Numbered from the stretch's first letter, positions 16,948 through 24,920 are shown. The stretch: 64,000 nucleotides of DNA from Nitrospira sp. SG-bin2 (GCA_002083405.1 LVWT01000016.1:30861-94860), one strand, 5' to 3'. Numbers and translations are program-made. Notes: generated by a model from the letters alone, not told the origin.

Positions 16948-17253
16948 CTAGGCCCCCTCTTCCGGCCTATAGAATTGGCCGCCGGTCCTGCCGAATCCGC
17001 CGCGTTGGCACCCGGCCGTCAGATCATCGCCTGAACGACCGTCGAATCCCGGCATGGCAGCAGCGATCAACCCCGGTTCATTCATCTGATCGCCTCGCAC
17101 AGACGAACCATCCGGTCCCTGCCACACAGCGATCCACACCATCTCTCCTAAGCCATCCGCTGCCGCGGCCAGACTCACCCGCACCTCGGTTGAATACCGC
17201 GGACGAGAAGGCACCGGGCCGGGCATAGGCCCATCCGGCCATTTCTTTTCCAT
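16948..17253 (-). CDS. Small hypothetical protein upstream of the GspS-like gene
   Basis: 101 residues from the ATG at 17253, with an AAAGG motif upstream; the frame is open to 17535 without a better start. The middle (STEVRVSLAAAADGLGEMVW) is moderately hydrophobic and the C-terminus is Gly/Asp/Arg-rich (GGFGRTGGQFYRPEEGA). No signal peptide or known domain. Its stop is three bases before the GspS-like start, so it may be a substrate or partner of that ligase, as peptide-modifying ATP-grasp enzymes often sit next to their targets. That role is inference. Confidence 0.55.
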   Translation of the reverse strand: MEKKWPDGPMPGPVPSRPRYSTEVRVSLAAAADGLGEMVWIAVWQGPDGSSVRGDQMNEPGLIAAAMPGFDGRSGDDLTAGCQRGGFGRTGGQFYRPEEGA

Positions 17254-17546
17254 GGGAACCTTTCGCTCGAAATAGAAGACCCGGGAAGGAACAGGGAAAC
17301 TGGCTGAGCTCACAGCCAGCCGGACACGCGCACGCAGACATCTTACACGGATTGAGGGCTCGCTGGGTGAGTCAACTGCAGGCACATCATGACGAGATAA
17401 ATCCACAGATAGGACAAAGCGACCTGTAGAAAGGTGCGTGCATGGCTCACGATCCGCCCCTTCCATTCTTTGCGACTTCAATGGGCCATTGCTGCTAACA
17501 TGTCTCGCACCGCAGAATCTCGCAACCGTGACCACAAGGAACGACC

Positions 17547-18362
17547 GTGAACCGAATGACCCTCCTCGCCACCTCTATTCTGTTGGTACTGTCCAGCCTT
17601 CTTCCCGCCTCTGTGGCCCAGGCAGAAAACGGCTCTCTCAATAGCGGCTCCAGCTCGTCGCGGAACGCAGCTATCCAAAAGACCGGCAGCGCCGACGAAT
17701 CGCCAGCCGGTCGCACCCAGACAAACGAGGCCGAAGGGCCGTCCCCAGAGGCCGCTCATACCAGCAAGAGTCTGGAACCCCTGGGCGTTCTGTTGCTCCT
17801 GCTATTCCTGGGAGCGGCGACAGTTTTCTACTACCTCAAAATACAGCGCCCCTCCCTCCCCGACTTTTCCGGACTCGCCGGGCGCGACCTCGCAATTGAT
17901 AACCGGTCAGAAACGCCGTCTCGCACACACAAAAGAAACCTGTCGATTGACCAGGTCACCTCCGCGGATAAAGCCACCTTCCAGCAACTACTGAGCGACG
18001 TTCAAGCAGCCTGGAGCAGGCAGGATCTGGCCGGATTGCGGCAATTCGTGACACCGGACATGCTGAACTACTTCAGCGCCGCCCTGGCCGATCACACCAA
18101 ACAGAACATCCACAACCATGTAGAAGATGTGATCTTGCTCCAGGCCGAAGTCTTGGAAGCCTGGATGGAAGGCACCGCCTACTACGTGTCCGCAGGGCTT
18201 CGCTGGAGCGCCCGTGACTACAACCTGTCCCTGACCAAGCAGCGCGGCGAGCCAGGATATGTCGTCACAGGCAGCGAAGAGACGCCAACCGAGTCGCGCG
18301 AAATTTGGACCTTCGTGCGCGATCAAGATGGCACATGGCTGCTCTCAGCGATTCAGCAATAA
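17547..18362 (+). CDS. Membrane protein with Tim44-like domain
   Basis: 271 residues with a GTG start at 17547 behind AAGGA; an ATG lies three codons on. Order of parts: signal peptide (about 1-26), a Ser/Thr/Asn-rich low-complexity linker, one transmembrane segment (LEPLGVLLLLLFLGAATVFY, about residues 76-97), a basic linker, then a Tim44-like domain (about 130-271) with VQAAWSRQDLAGLRQFVTPD, EDVILLQAEVLEAWMEG and EIWTFVRDQDGTWLLSAIQQ. Bacterial Tim44-like proteins are membrane-bound and poorly characterised. It faces the minus-strand GspS-like pair. Confidence 0.8.
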   Translation: MNRMTLLATSILLVLSSLLPASVAQAENGSLNSGSSSSRNAAIQKTGSADESPAGRTQTNEAEGPSPEAAHTSKSLEPLGVLLLLLFLGAATVFYYLKIQRPSLPDFSGLAGRDLAIDNRSETPSRTHKRNLSIDQVTSADKATFQQLLSDVQAAWSRQDLAGLRQFVTPDMLNYFSAALADHTKQNIHNHVEDVILLQAEVLEAWMEGTAYYVSAGLRWSARDYNLSLTKQRGEPGYVVTGSEETPTESREIWTFVRDQDGTWLLSAIQQ

Positions 18363-18532
18363 GAAAAGCGGAACGGGCGGGATGAGACGTGCAACATGAA
18401 CAGTGAAACGAGGCGAGAGAGTGGCTGCCTGGTCAACCGATTGCCCCCTGCCAGAGAAACTAGAGAGCCTTCATTCACCACTGGATGGATAGGCTCAGAG
18501 CCGCTGCAGTGACCGGCCACGCAATTAGATTT

Positions 18533-18569
18533 CGGGCCACGCGTGCCGCGTCTCTATCACGAAGGCTGA
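18533..18569 (+). repeat. alr 3'-end repeat, copy B (fragment)
   Basis: 35 bp matching 14676-14710 at 32 positions, with the last 19 bases identical. The reading frame PRVPRLYHEG is kept and ends in TGA instead of TAA. It lies 3857 bp downstream of copy A in the same orientation, between the Tim44-like and Sel1 genes. No other part of alr is present. Confidence 0.85.
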
Positions 18570-18596
18570 GGTGCCCTCGTCCTCGTGCCCGTACTC

Positions 18597-19178
18597 TCAC
18601 TGGCCTTCCGGTTCCCACTCACTCGCCAATTTCTTGGCTTTTTTAATTTGAGCCTCCGTCATCCCTTTGGCCAGGATATCACGCAGCATAGGCGCGGACT
18701 TATCTCCGTTCGTCGCGGCCAGACTGATCCACATATACGCCTTGACCTTATCTTTCGGCACTCCTTCCCCGTCATCGTACATAATCCCGAGTTTCGTTTG
18801 ACAAAGAGCGTCTTTTTGATTTGCCCCTAGACGAAACCATCGCAGGGCTTGCTGATAGTCCTTCGGACCGCCTTCTCCATTAAAATACAAGGTGCCCAGG
18901 CCGAACTGCGCCTTGGCCTGTCCCTGCGCCGCAGCTTTGGCATACCACTTCCTGGCTTGTGCATCGTCCTGCGGCACCCCCCGGCCCTTGTGATACAGCA
19001 ACCCCACGTGATACTGCGCCTGGGCATCGCCCTGCTCCGCCAGCGGTAGCCACTCACGCATGGCCGTGGCATAGTCTTCACTGTCGTAGGCCTTCATGCC
19101 AGCCTGGAAATCAGCCCACGCCGGTACGGCGAGACAGAAGACCGACAACGCAAGAGTAAGAATCAATCGCAACGACAT
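18597..19178 (-). CDS. Secreted Sel1-repeat protein
   Basis: 193 residues from the ATG at 19178, giving a signal peptide MSLRLILTLALSVFCLAVPA then WA-D. The mature protein is almost entirely Sel1 repeats: AMREWLPLAEQGDAQAQYHV, GLLYHKGRGVPQDDAQARKW, GLGTLYFNGEGGPKDYQQAL and GIMYDDGEGVPKDKVKAYMW. It ends with a lysine-rich helix. Its layout matches the Sel1 proteins at 5206 and 20905, so the three are probably paralogs. Periplasmic scaffold role inferred from the family. Confidence 0.87.
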   Translation of the reverse strand: MSLRLILTLALSVFCLAVPAWADFQAGMKAYDSEDYATAMREWLPLAEQGDAQAQYHVGLLYHKGRGVPQDDAQARKWYAKAAAQGQAKAQFGLGTLYFNGEGGPKDYQQALRWFRLGANQKDALCQTKLGIMYDDGEGVPKDKVKAYMWISLAATNGDKSAPMLRDILAKGMTEAQIKKAKKLASEWEPEGQ

Positions 19179-19261
19179 AGGCACCTCGCAAAAAAGGCGC
19201 ATTCTAAAAGAATCGCACCGGGAGGTGCAAGGTCAACCACGAGGCAATCATTTGTGTCAGC

Positions 19262-19651
19262 CTATCTGCTCCGGTACTTCTCAGACAGGTGTGTGACCGC
19301 TTGTTCGGCGTGTTTCGTCACCACATCCGCATGACCTGCTTTCCCATGCTCAATGGCCTGTTTGAGTTCCTTGATCCCTGCGTCCACATGCGGAGCCTCG
19401 CCGGCCTTCAGGGCAGACTGTAGCGCCGCTTCCGCACTGGTCAGGAGTGCACTCACATGACCCTGTCGGCCATGGTCCGCCGCCTCTGTGGCAAGCGTGA
19501 TGGCCTCGTGGCGCTGCTGCTCCTCAGCACGTATCACGTCACGCCTGGCCCCGCCTTCGCCAAATACCGGTTGCAACGGCAACACCGTAGCGGTGACGAG
19601 GACGAACATGGAAGCGAGTGCGACAGCACGTGGCATAGTATTTCGTGTCAT
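19262..19651 (-). CDS. SmbP-like small metal-binding protein
   Basis: 129 residues with a signal peptide (about 1-31). The mature chain is a helical series of heptad-like repeats with regularly spaced histidines: EAITLATEAADHGRQGH, SALLTSAEAALQSALKAG, ELKQAIEHGKAGHADVV and THLSEKYRSR. This is the pattern of the periplasmic SmbP of Nitrosomonas europaea, which binds copper and other divalent metals. Metal binding here is inferred from histidine spacing. It stands alone on the minus strand inside the accessory island. Confidence 0.75.
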   Translation of the reverse strand: MTRNTMPRAVALASMFVLVTATVLPLQPVFGEGGARRDVIRAEEQQRHEAITLATEAADHGRQGHVSALLTSAEAALQSALKAGEAPHVDAGIKELKQAIEHGKAGHADVVTKHAEQAVTHLSEKYRSR

Positions 19652-19796
19652 CAGAATTCTCCCTTCTTAAACAAAGTGAACCAACCTCGGTGAACACTCT
19701 GTTCCAACGTGTGGACGACTCGATGGCCCGTCCGTCTTTTTGCCGGGTTATTGTACCATGCGTCCGCCCGGAACCTCCCCAGGGAGAGACGATACC

Positions 19797-19919
19797 GGGA
19801 CATTCTACTTTTTCCAAGTAGCGTGATCTAGGACTCTGACCGGTGGAACAAGGCTACGCACGGCGCCGGACAGGCGCGCACCTGGAAACTTAGAATGTCT
19901 CCATTTTTCGTCTCACTCC
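19797..19919. repeat. REPIN/MITE-like inverted pair
   Basis: The minus strand at 19809 down to 19796 reads GTAGAATGTCCCGG. The + strand at 19890-19905 reads TTAGAATGTCTCCATT. The two face outward around 80 bp, and both are preceded by GGAAA, as at the RAYT remnant (15511-15776). Paired inverted REPs of this size are what RAYT transposases mobilise. Confidence 0.55.
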
Positions 19920-19967
19920 TTAACTAGACGCTACTACAACCCGCGGTTTAGGAAAGCTTTTACTAAT

Positions 19968-20066
19968 CCCACTCCGGCCTACTCAGACTCACTCAGGCCA
20001 ACCAGAACCAAGAGTTAGGAGAAAAGTGAACTTTGGCTGGAGTGGGCTGGAATGAGCTGGAGTTGA
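19968..20066. repeat. Two clusters of imperfect 10-bp repeats in opposite orientation
   Basis: Left cluster: decamers beginning ACTC (ACTCCGGCCT, ACTCAGACTC, ACTCAGGCCA). Right cluster, 30 bp on: decamers with GCTGGA (TGGGCTGGAA, TGAGCTGGAG), roughly the reverse complement of the left. Could be a binding array or the end of a lost element. Confidence 0.45.
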
Positions 20067-20090
20067 GCACAAAATGAGCACAACGTAGGA

Positions 20091-20621
20091 TCATTTATTT
20101 ACATAAACGAGTATCTGACCAAGTGAGGTGCCTTTGGTCCACTGTCCACGAACAGGCCCTTGACTCATCATTGAGATACGCTGCCGTCCGTCAGGAAGCT
20201 GAGATGCGACGCTTGGATTGCCGCCACTAAGTTGCGTCCAGTAGTTGACAAGAAACTTTGAAACAACTGTTGTGTATGCCCCGTGCACTTCCGATGATCC
20301 CTTGTATGCTCCCAAAAGAGCGCGAATCGCATCTTGGCTATCAACAAAGATCGAAACAGATTCTCCACCAGCCAATCCAGAGGGTTTCCCCTGTTCCACG
20401 AATGAGATTGTGGGTAGTGTTTCAATACCAAATTCGGGCAGGCTCATGTTGAGAGGAGGAGTTTGGTGGAGGCCGAGCTTGCCAAGACGTTGATCAAAAC
20501 ATTTCAAGGTTCCCAAAGGAGTCTCAGGTGTTATCCCAAAATCCGCGCAACGATCAGGGGACATGACACAACCGAAACAAGCGAAGGCAGCAATAACAAG
20601 GAGAATTACGATCCGCCTCAT
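20091..20621 (-). CDS. Hypothetical lipoprotein
   Basis: 176 residues from the ATG at 20621, giving MRRIVILLVIAAFACFGC with a lipobox cysteine. The mature part has two more cysteines (RCADFGI and LKCFDQR) and no recognised domain. The middle (SVSIFVDSQDAIRALLGAYK) and C-terminal beta-rich segment (SLGQILVYVNK) suggest a small mixed fold. Base composition is slightly A+T rich compared with the core genes. It lies between repeat clusters and a large Sel1 gene in the accessory island. Confidence 0.6.
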   Translation of the reverse strand: MRRIVILLVIAAFACFGCVMSPDRCADFGITPETPLGTLKCFDQRLGKLGLHQTPPLNMSLPEFGIETLPTISFVEQGKPSGLAGGESVSIFVDSQDAIRALLGAYKGSSEVHGAYTTVVSKFLVNYWTQLSGGNPSVASQLPDGRQRISMMSQGPVRGQWTKGTSLGQILVYVNK

Positions 20622-20904
20622 GCAGCAGTTCTCCGTTTCATGGGAATTTATGGGGTTAGCCCCTCGTGCTAGTCTCTCTCTCTGGACCGTCTCAGCTTGC
20701 GACGAGCTTAGACATCGGCATGCCAAGCCAACGATGACGCTTCAGCGAACGTCAACCCTTGCAGGACCGCCCATCCTAGATTGATCCCAACCACTACCAC
20801 TGGTTCTTGGAGTCCTTTCATCTCATGGAACACGTACAGTCTCCAGGCCGTGTTTCTTTAGAACATGCGCAACCCTTTTTAGCGAGCGCATCGCTATCAA
20901 GCGT

Positions 20905-22155
20905 TTATTCGATTGCATTAGAATTCTCCGCTGAAGAATCAAAAATCAGCACCCTATCGCGAGTATCGTCAGGCGCATGCCCCTGATCCTTTGCTCTCTG
21001 AATCCAATACCGAGCTTGAGTCTCATCCTTCAGGACTCCTTGCCCGTGTTTGTACATTATCCCCAAGATCAGCTGCGCCTCAGGATGACCTTTCTTTGCG
21101 GCCGCGACGAACAGCGTAGCTGCCTCTGTAAACTCCCACCTATAGTAAGACTCCAGCCCCTTCCTATATTCGTCATTTCCGACCGTCTTAATTACGACAA
21201 TGTCCTTCTTTCCAGAGAATCCGGCGCTACGAGCTTTTGCTCGCCACCTGTAGGCTTCTGCTTTATCTGGGTCTACACCCAACCCCTTCATGTACATATC
21301 AGCCAGACCGTTCATTGCAAGTGCATACCCTTGATTTGCTGCTTCCCTAAACCAGAAAATGGCCTGCTTATAATCTTGCTGAACGCCTTGGCCTGCCGCA
21401 TACATGACGCCCAAGTTGTTTTGTGCGTTGGGCAATCCTAGACTGGCTGCTTTACGAAACAAGAGGAGGGCCTGATTGTAGTCAAGTGGCACGCCCTGCC
21501 CTCGAAGGTACATCCTGCCGACAATGTTTTGAGCCATCGCAACACCAGCTTCGGCCAATGGATTTAGCTTGCCGAATGCCACATCGTATTCTCCCTTTTC
21601 AAAAGCGAACAATCCTTCCTCTAAGTCAGTAGTTTTTGGCGCGAGAATTGACGCTATATCTGGAGCCCACACCTTCCAAGCCTCGAATGCGCGTTTCCCA
21701 TCTTCCGCTCTCATAGTGGGATCTAATTTGACGCGTTTTAAGAGGAAATATTTTGTGGCAGGGCTCTGCGACGAGCTAATACTAATGTTTTCGTCGCTAA
21801 TAATGTTAACGATCAAAATGTCGTCACGGCCCGCCTGTTTCACTTCCGACACATAACGCAACTTATTGTCCTGTCTGGGAAGAAGTTGATACATCAGCTT
21901 CTTCTCCAACGTGTATGCACTCACCGCAATAGCGCTATCGGTAAACTCGTATATCATTTGAAACATGAGTCCTGACGACACCGAGATCCACTGCAAATCT
22001 TGGGAGGACGGTGGGGAATTCTTCAACAGCCCTTCCGTTGCCTTCATATCCACTACCCATGTTCCTTTCAGGGCATGAGGGCTTTGGGCAAAAGTCGTTG
22101 AATGAAGAGCTTGTAGGAGTACCATCATCAAAATCATTGATCCGGTTTTCTTCAT
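20905..22155 (-). CDS. Large secreted Sel1-repeat protein with novel N-terminal domain
   Basis: 416 residues from the ATG at 22155, behind AGAAGGATGG. A signal peptide (about 1-23) is followed by a beta-rich domain of about 140 residues (ALKGTWVVDMKATEGLLKNS...TKYFLLKRVKLD) reminiscent of lipocalin-type 'threshold' domains. Then come at least five Sel1 repeats: AMAQNIVGRMYLRGQGVPLD, NAQNNLGVMYAAGQGVQQD, ALAMNGLADMYMKGLGVDPD and, after an insertion, EAQLILGIMYKHGQGVLKD. Periplasmic protein-interaction role inferred. Codon and base use are less G+C rich than in neighbouring core genes, which fits acquisition. Confidence 0.83.
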   Translation of the reverse strand: MKKTGSMILMMVLLQALHSTTFAQSPHALKGTWVVDMKATEGLLKNSPPSSQDLQWISVSSGLMFQMIYEFTDSAIAVSAYTLEKKLMYQLLPRQDNKLRYVSEVKQAGRDDILIVNIISDENISISSSQSPATKYFLLKRVKLDPTMRAEDGKRAFEAWKVWAPDIASILAPKTTDLEEGLFAFEKGEYDVAFGKLNPLAEAGVAMAQNIVGRMYLRGQGVPLDYNQALLLFRKAASLGLPNAQNNLGVMYAAGQGVQQDYKQAIFWFREAANQGYALAMNGLADMYMKGLGVDPDKAEAYRWRAKARSAGFSGKKDIVVIKTVGNDEYRKGLESYYRWEFTEAATLFVAAAKKGHPEAQLILGIMYKHGQGVLKDETQARYWIQRAKDQGHAPDDTRDRVLIFDSSAENSNAIE

Positions 22156-22188
22156 TAGGCCATCCTTCTCGAGAGACAAATAAGGCAT

Positions 22189-22608
22189 ATTATCTCTTCA
22201 AACTTACCACTTTGCTGAGGATTGAAAAGATTCTTTGCTGGCATGAACTATGTGTGACGAGGATGAGAGGCAGAAGAATAGGGGTTGGATGATCTGGTCC
22301 GTGTTTCGTGGATACCGGCTTACCAAAGAAGGGCAAGCATTTGCCTGGCAAGATCGGCTGTCTGAAGGCGTGTCAAAAACGTTGTGGTGAATAAGTCGCT
22401 ATCCTATAAATTCAATTGGAGATCAATGGGAGATGTCGAAGGGGTCAAAAAGAACTGTTTCAGGCTCGCAACACTCATACTGGTTTCATCGTCGCCGAAT
22501 GGACCGGGCCCATCACCCATGAAGTCCTCTGCACCATCGGGCCGCGCGTGCCGCATCTGTGCCACCAAGGCCGACCGCTCGGACACATGTCTGCTTCGCT
22601 CCCCCTCA
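22189..22608. other. Gene-free stretch holding alr copy C
   Basis: 420 bp without a credible gene. The second half holds the diverged alr 3' end (22497-22584); the first half is A+T rich and shows only a short hairpin (GGCAAGCATTTGCC, around 22330). Confidence 0.6.
22497..22584 (+). pseudogene. alr 3'-end repeat, copy C (diverged alr fragment)
   Basis: Aligns gap-free to 14635-14722 with 72 of 88 identities and is still readable as EWTGPITHEVLCTIGPRVPH then LCHQG, but the stop codon is lost and no upstream alr sequence is present. The similarity continues about 10 bp past the alr stop, so non-coding flank was copied too. It is 7862 bp from copy A and 3964 bp from copy B, in the same orientation. 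The divergence exceeds what a recent local duplication would show. Confidence 0.85.
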
Positions 22609-23472
22609 CTACAGTTTCTTCCTAATCTCTTTCCACTCCTTCGCCGTCTTCGCCTTGCGCGGGATCTCGCTTTTTGTCGGCTCCGGGACGATCACCACGT
22701 CGATGCGCCGCTGAAGAAATGCCTCAGCAAATAGCTTTGTCCGACCAATCCCGACTTTGATCGCATTCCAGCCCGACGCGCGGAGCTCATCAATCTTCGT
22801 TCCCAAAGCCTCGTTCCCTGGAGGGAGCATTAGCATGTACCCGGATGGAAAGTGATGGGTCTTCAACCATGCTCGCGCCTGCGTACCGGCCTGGAACCCG
22901 TCCGATCCGGTCGATGGCACGATATAGATGACCCTGTAATAGAACTGGGTGAGCCTCCCGATCTCTGCTGCCGCATCGGGCATCGGCTTTTGCTCGAGAT
23001 TTTTCTGAGGCCCGGTGCCTGGGATTGAAGCCTCGACGTGGACTGTCTCAATCAAGGAGGCCATGTCGATGGCCAGGATCGGATTGCGCCGCTCCCATAC
23101 GACGAGATTCGCCTCTCCTGTTGCCGGCAGGACTCGTGTACTCGCGCCGAGTCGAACCTGAATCGGCAGGACCCCCACCGTCTTTGTGCTGTAGGTAAAC
23201 GACGCCCGACCGTCTGCGCCGGTCGTCGCCGTCGCGGCAACTTTTCCATCCACGACTAACTCCAACGGTTCCCCGCCCAGGCCCACATTTCTCACGGCAG
23301 CCGCAGTGTCGATTTTGGCTTCAATAGTTGCCGGCTGGCCTGGAACCGTGAGCGCGTCCTTGACCTGAATCGTGGCGACTATCTTCTCCGCCGCGTCACA
23401 GGGGCGCACCGATACAAATAGGATGAGAAGAATGGAACAGAGGGCTGAGATGCTGCGGAAGCGAGTGGTCAT
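22609..23472 (-). CDS. Secreted protein with Big-like and degenerate HAD/lipin-type domain
   Basis: 287 residues from the ATG at 23472; an in-frame ATG at 23487 lies inside a dispersed repeat and is less likely. A signal peptide (about 1-29) is followed by an Ig-like beta domain (ATIQVKDALTVPGQPATIEA...GADGRASFTYSTKTVGVLPI). The C-terminal half (ILAIDMASLIETV, then YYRVIYIVPSTGSDGF, then ARAWLKTHHFPSGYMLML) resembles the lipin/LNS2/App1 branch of the HAD superfamily. The first aspartate is kept but the expected DxDxT is DMAS, so phosphatase activity is doubtful. Last gene of the bcp-region series. Confidence 0.65.
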   Translation of the reverse strand: MTTRFRSISALCSILLILFVSVRPCDAAEKIVATIQVKDALTVPGQPATIEAKIDTAAAVRNVGLGGEPLELVVDGKVAATATTGADGRASFTYSTKTVGVLPIQVRLGASTRVLPATGEANLVVWERRNPILAIDMASLIETVHVEASIPGTGPQKNLEQKPMPDAAAEIGRLTQFYYRVIYIVPSTGSDGFQAGTQARAWLKTHHFPSGYMLMLPPGNEALGTKIDELRASGWNAIKVGIGRTKLFAEAFLQRRIDVVIVPEPTKSEIPRKAKTAKEWKEIRKKL

Positions 23473-23483
23473 GGGCCTCACGG

Positions 23484-23520
23484 CCATGTTAACCCGCGTG
23501 ATTCATGATGGTTTGTTGAG
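23484..23520. repeat. Dispersed intergenic repeat, copy 1
   Basis: CCATGTTAACCCGCGTGATT then CATGATGGTTTGTTGAG. Similar sequences lie at 42860-42898 and 60381-60416, each just upstream of a minus-strand gene. Confidence 0.6.
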
Positions 23521-23618
23521 CACTAATATGGCTGCCATCCCTTGTGAATCGCAGAAGAGAACGAGAATAGGTCCCATCTTTTTGCGAGATGCGAGATATG
23601 CTTCAGGAATGACGCGAA

Positions 23619-24086
23619 TTACGCCTTCAACGCCGTCAACACCTCGTCGGCATGCCCGTCGACCTTCACCTTGCGGAAGATCGCTTTAACTTTCCCGTCC
23701 GCATCAATGATAAACGTGCTGCGCTCGATGCCCCAATACTTCCGGCCGTACATGCTTTTCTCTTTATACACGCCATACGCCTTGGAAATGGCTGCATCCT
23801 CGTCGCTTAAGAGCGGAAACGGCAGGCCGAATTTCTTAATAAATTTCTGGTGCGATTCCTTGCCGTCGAGACTCACCCCCACGATCAGGCCGCCTGCCCG
23901 CAAAATCTGCGATTCGACGTCACGAAAGTCGCAGGACTCCTTGGTGCAACCCGGCGTATCGTCTTTCGGATAGAAATACAGCACGATCTGCTTGCCCTTG
24001 AAACTCTTCAGGGTCACCGTTTTGCCATGCTGGTCCGGAATGGACAGTTCAGGTGCTGCTTGGCCCACTGCAATGTCTTTAGACAT
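23619..24086 (-). CDS. bcp: Thiol peroxidase of the BCP/PrxQ family
   Basis: 155 residues. YFYPKDDTPGCTKESCDFRD contains the peroxidatic cysteine and a second cysteine five residues on, the arrangement of atypical two-Cys PrxQ/BCP. GLPFPLLSDEDAAISKAYGV and GIERSTFIIDADGKV complete the family pattern. It removes hydrogen and organic peroxides with thioredoxin as electron donor; a trx gene lies at 39808. It is nine bases from the TPR lipoprotein gene upstream. Confidence 0.95.
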   Translation of the reverse strand: MSKDIAVGQAAPELSIPDQHGKTVTLKSFKGKQIVLYFYPKDDTPGCTKESCDFRDVESQILRAGGLIVGVSLDGKESHQKFIKKFGLPFPLLSDEDAAISKAYGVYKEKSMYGRKYWGIERSTFIIDADGKVKAIFRKVKVDGHADEVLTALKA

Positions 24087-24095
24087 GTGTTTTCC

Positions 24096-24557
24096 TTATT
24101 TTTGTCGCGGCATATTGCCGAAGGTGGGCCGTTCTGTTCCATAGGGACGGTCTTTCGTGCGCTTCCTCGTATCAGGATCGCCGTACGGCGCCAACGCGGG
24201 AGAATCCCAAATGATCTGGTCGCCGGGCGCCAAATTCGCCGCCTCGAGAAAATGCTGCCGTGCCGCTTCCGCATCGCCGAGCGCGTTCAACGCCAGCGCA
24301 AAATTGTAATGGGCCTGACCGGACTGAGGCACGACCGCCACTGCCTGTTGAAAGTATTTCTTGGCATCCTCGAACTGTTTCGTCTGATAGGCTTGAGTCC
24401 CCTGCTCCGTCAATACCATCGCCTGGGGTTTTGCATCGGTTTCAGTCAGCGACAGCGGGACCAGCGGTTTACGTTTCGAGGAACAGGCAGTCGTTCCGAC
24501 AAGCACCAGGATCATGCCGAGGATCATGAGTTGTCTTATCTGCATTCCCATCCCCAT
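24096..24557 (-). CDS. TPR-containing lipoprotein
   Basis: 153 residues. The N-terminus has a hydrophobic stretch and lipobox (LVGTTACSS). Two TPR motifs follow: VLTEQGTQAYQTKQFEDAKK, then SGQAHYNFALALNALGDAEA. A proline-rich C-terminal tail follows (DSPALAPYGDPDTRKRTKDR). Probably an envelope-anchored scaffold. It lies ten bases from the DUF507 gene upstream and nine bases from bcp, so all are likely one transcript. Confidence 0.8.
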   Translation of the reverse strand: MGMGMQIRQLMILGMILVLVGTTACSSKRKPLVPLSLTETDAKPQAMVLTEQGTQAYQTKQFEDAKKYFQQAVAVVPQSGQAHYNFALALNALGDAEAARQHFLEAANLAPGDQIIWDSPALAPYGDPDTRKRTKDRPYGTERPTFGNMPRQK

Positions 24558-24567
24558 CGCCCGTTCC

Positions 24568-24840
24568 TCACTTCACCTGCTTCCGTGTTTCTTCTTCGAA
24601 TGTTTTGCGGTAGAGCACGTCCCACTCCGTACTTCCTTCCACGATGCCGCGGGAATAGCTGGCCAACTTGGCTCGAACCTTTCGATCGATCTCGCCTTCC
24701 TGGGCCAATTCGTCGGCCAGCACGCGCTTCACCGCTTTCAACACCCGCTCCTCGTCTCCCGTCACCTTCACGCCCGCATGGCGCCTGACCTCATTCGCAA
24801 TGACGTGGGAGAGATGGCTAATCTTGTCTTCGCTCAACAT
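24568..24840 (-). CDS. DUF507 family protein, copy 1
   Basis: 90 residues, all helical: MLSEDKISHLSHVIANEVRR, then AVKRVLADELAQEGEIDRKV, then WDVLYRKTFEEETRKQVK. This is the DUF507 pattern, a small protein of unknown function usually found in tandem pairs, as here with the gene at 24921. The two share the KISHLSH/RVRHIAE opening and the middle acidic helix. Confidence 0.85.
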   Translation of the reverse strand: MLSEDKISHLSHVIANEVRRHAGVKVTGDEERVLKAVKRVLADELAQEGEIDRKVRAKLASYSRGIVEGSTEWDVLYRKTFEEETRKQVK

Positions 24841-24920
24841 ACAGCACCAGTTAGGGGTAAGGCGTGAGGGGTGAGGCGCGTGAGAATTGCCACACCGCGA
24901 TACGATAACTCCTCACCTTT

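Larger units (their letters stand above)
19652..20090. other. Gene-free stretch with repeat elements
   Basis: 439 bp with no credible gene. It holds an outward-facing pair of REP-like sequences (19797-19919) and two clusters of imperfect 10-bp repeats (19968-20066), described separately. The material looks like mobile-element debris. Confidence 0.6.
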
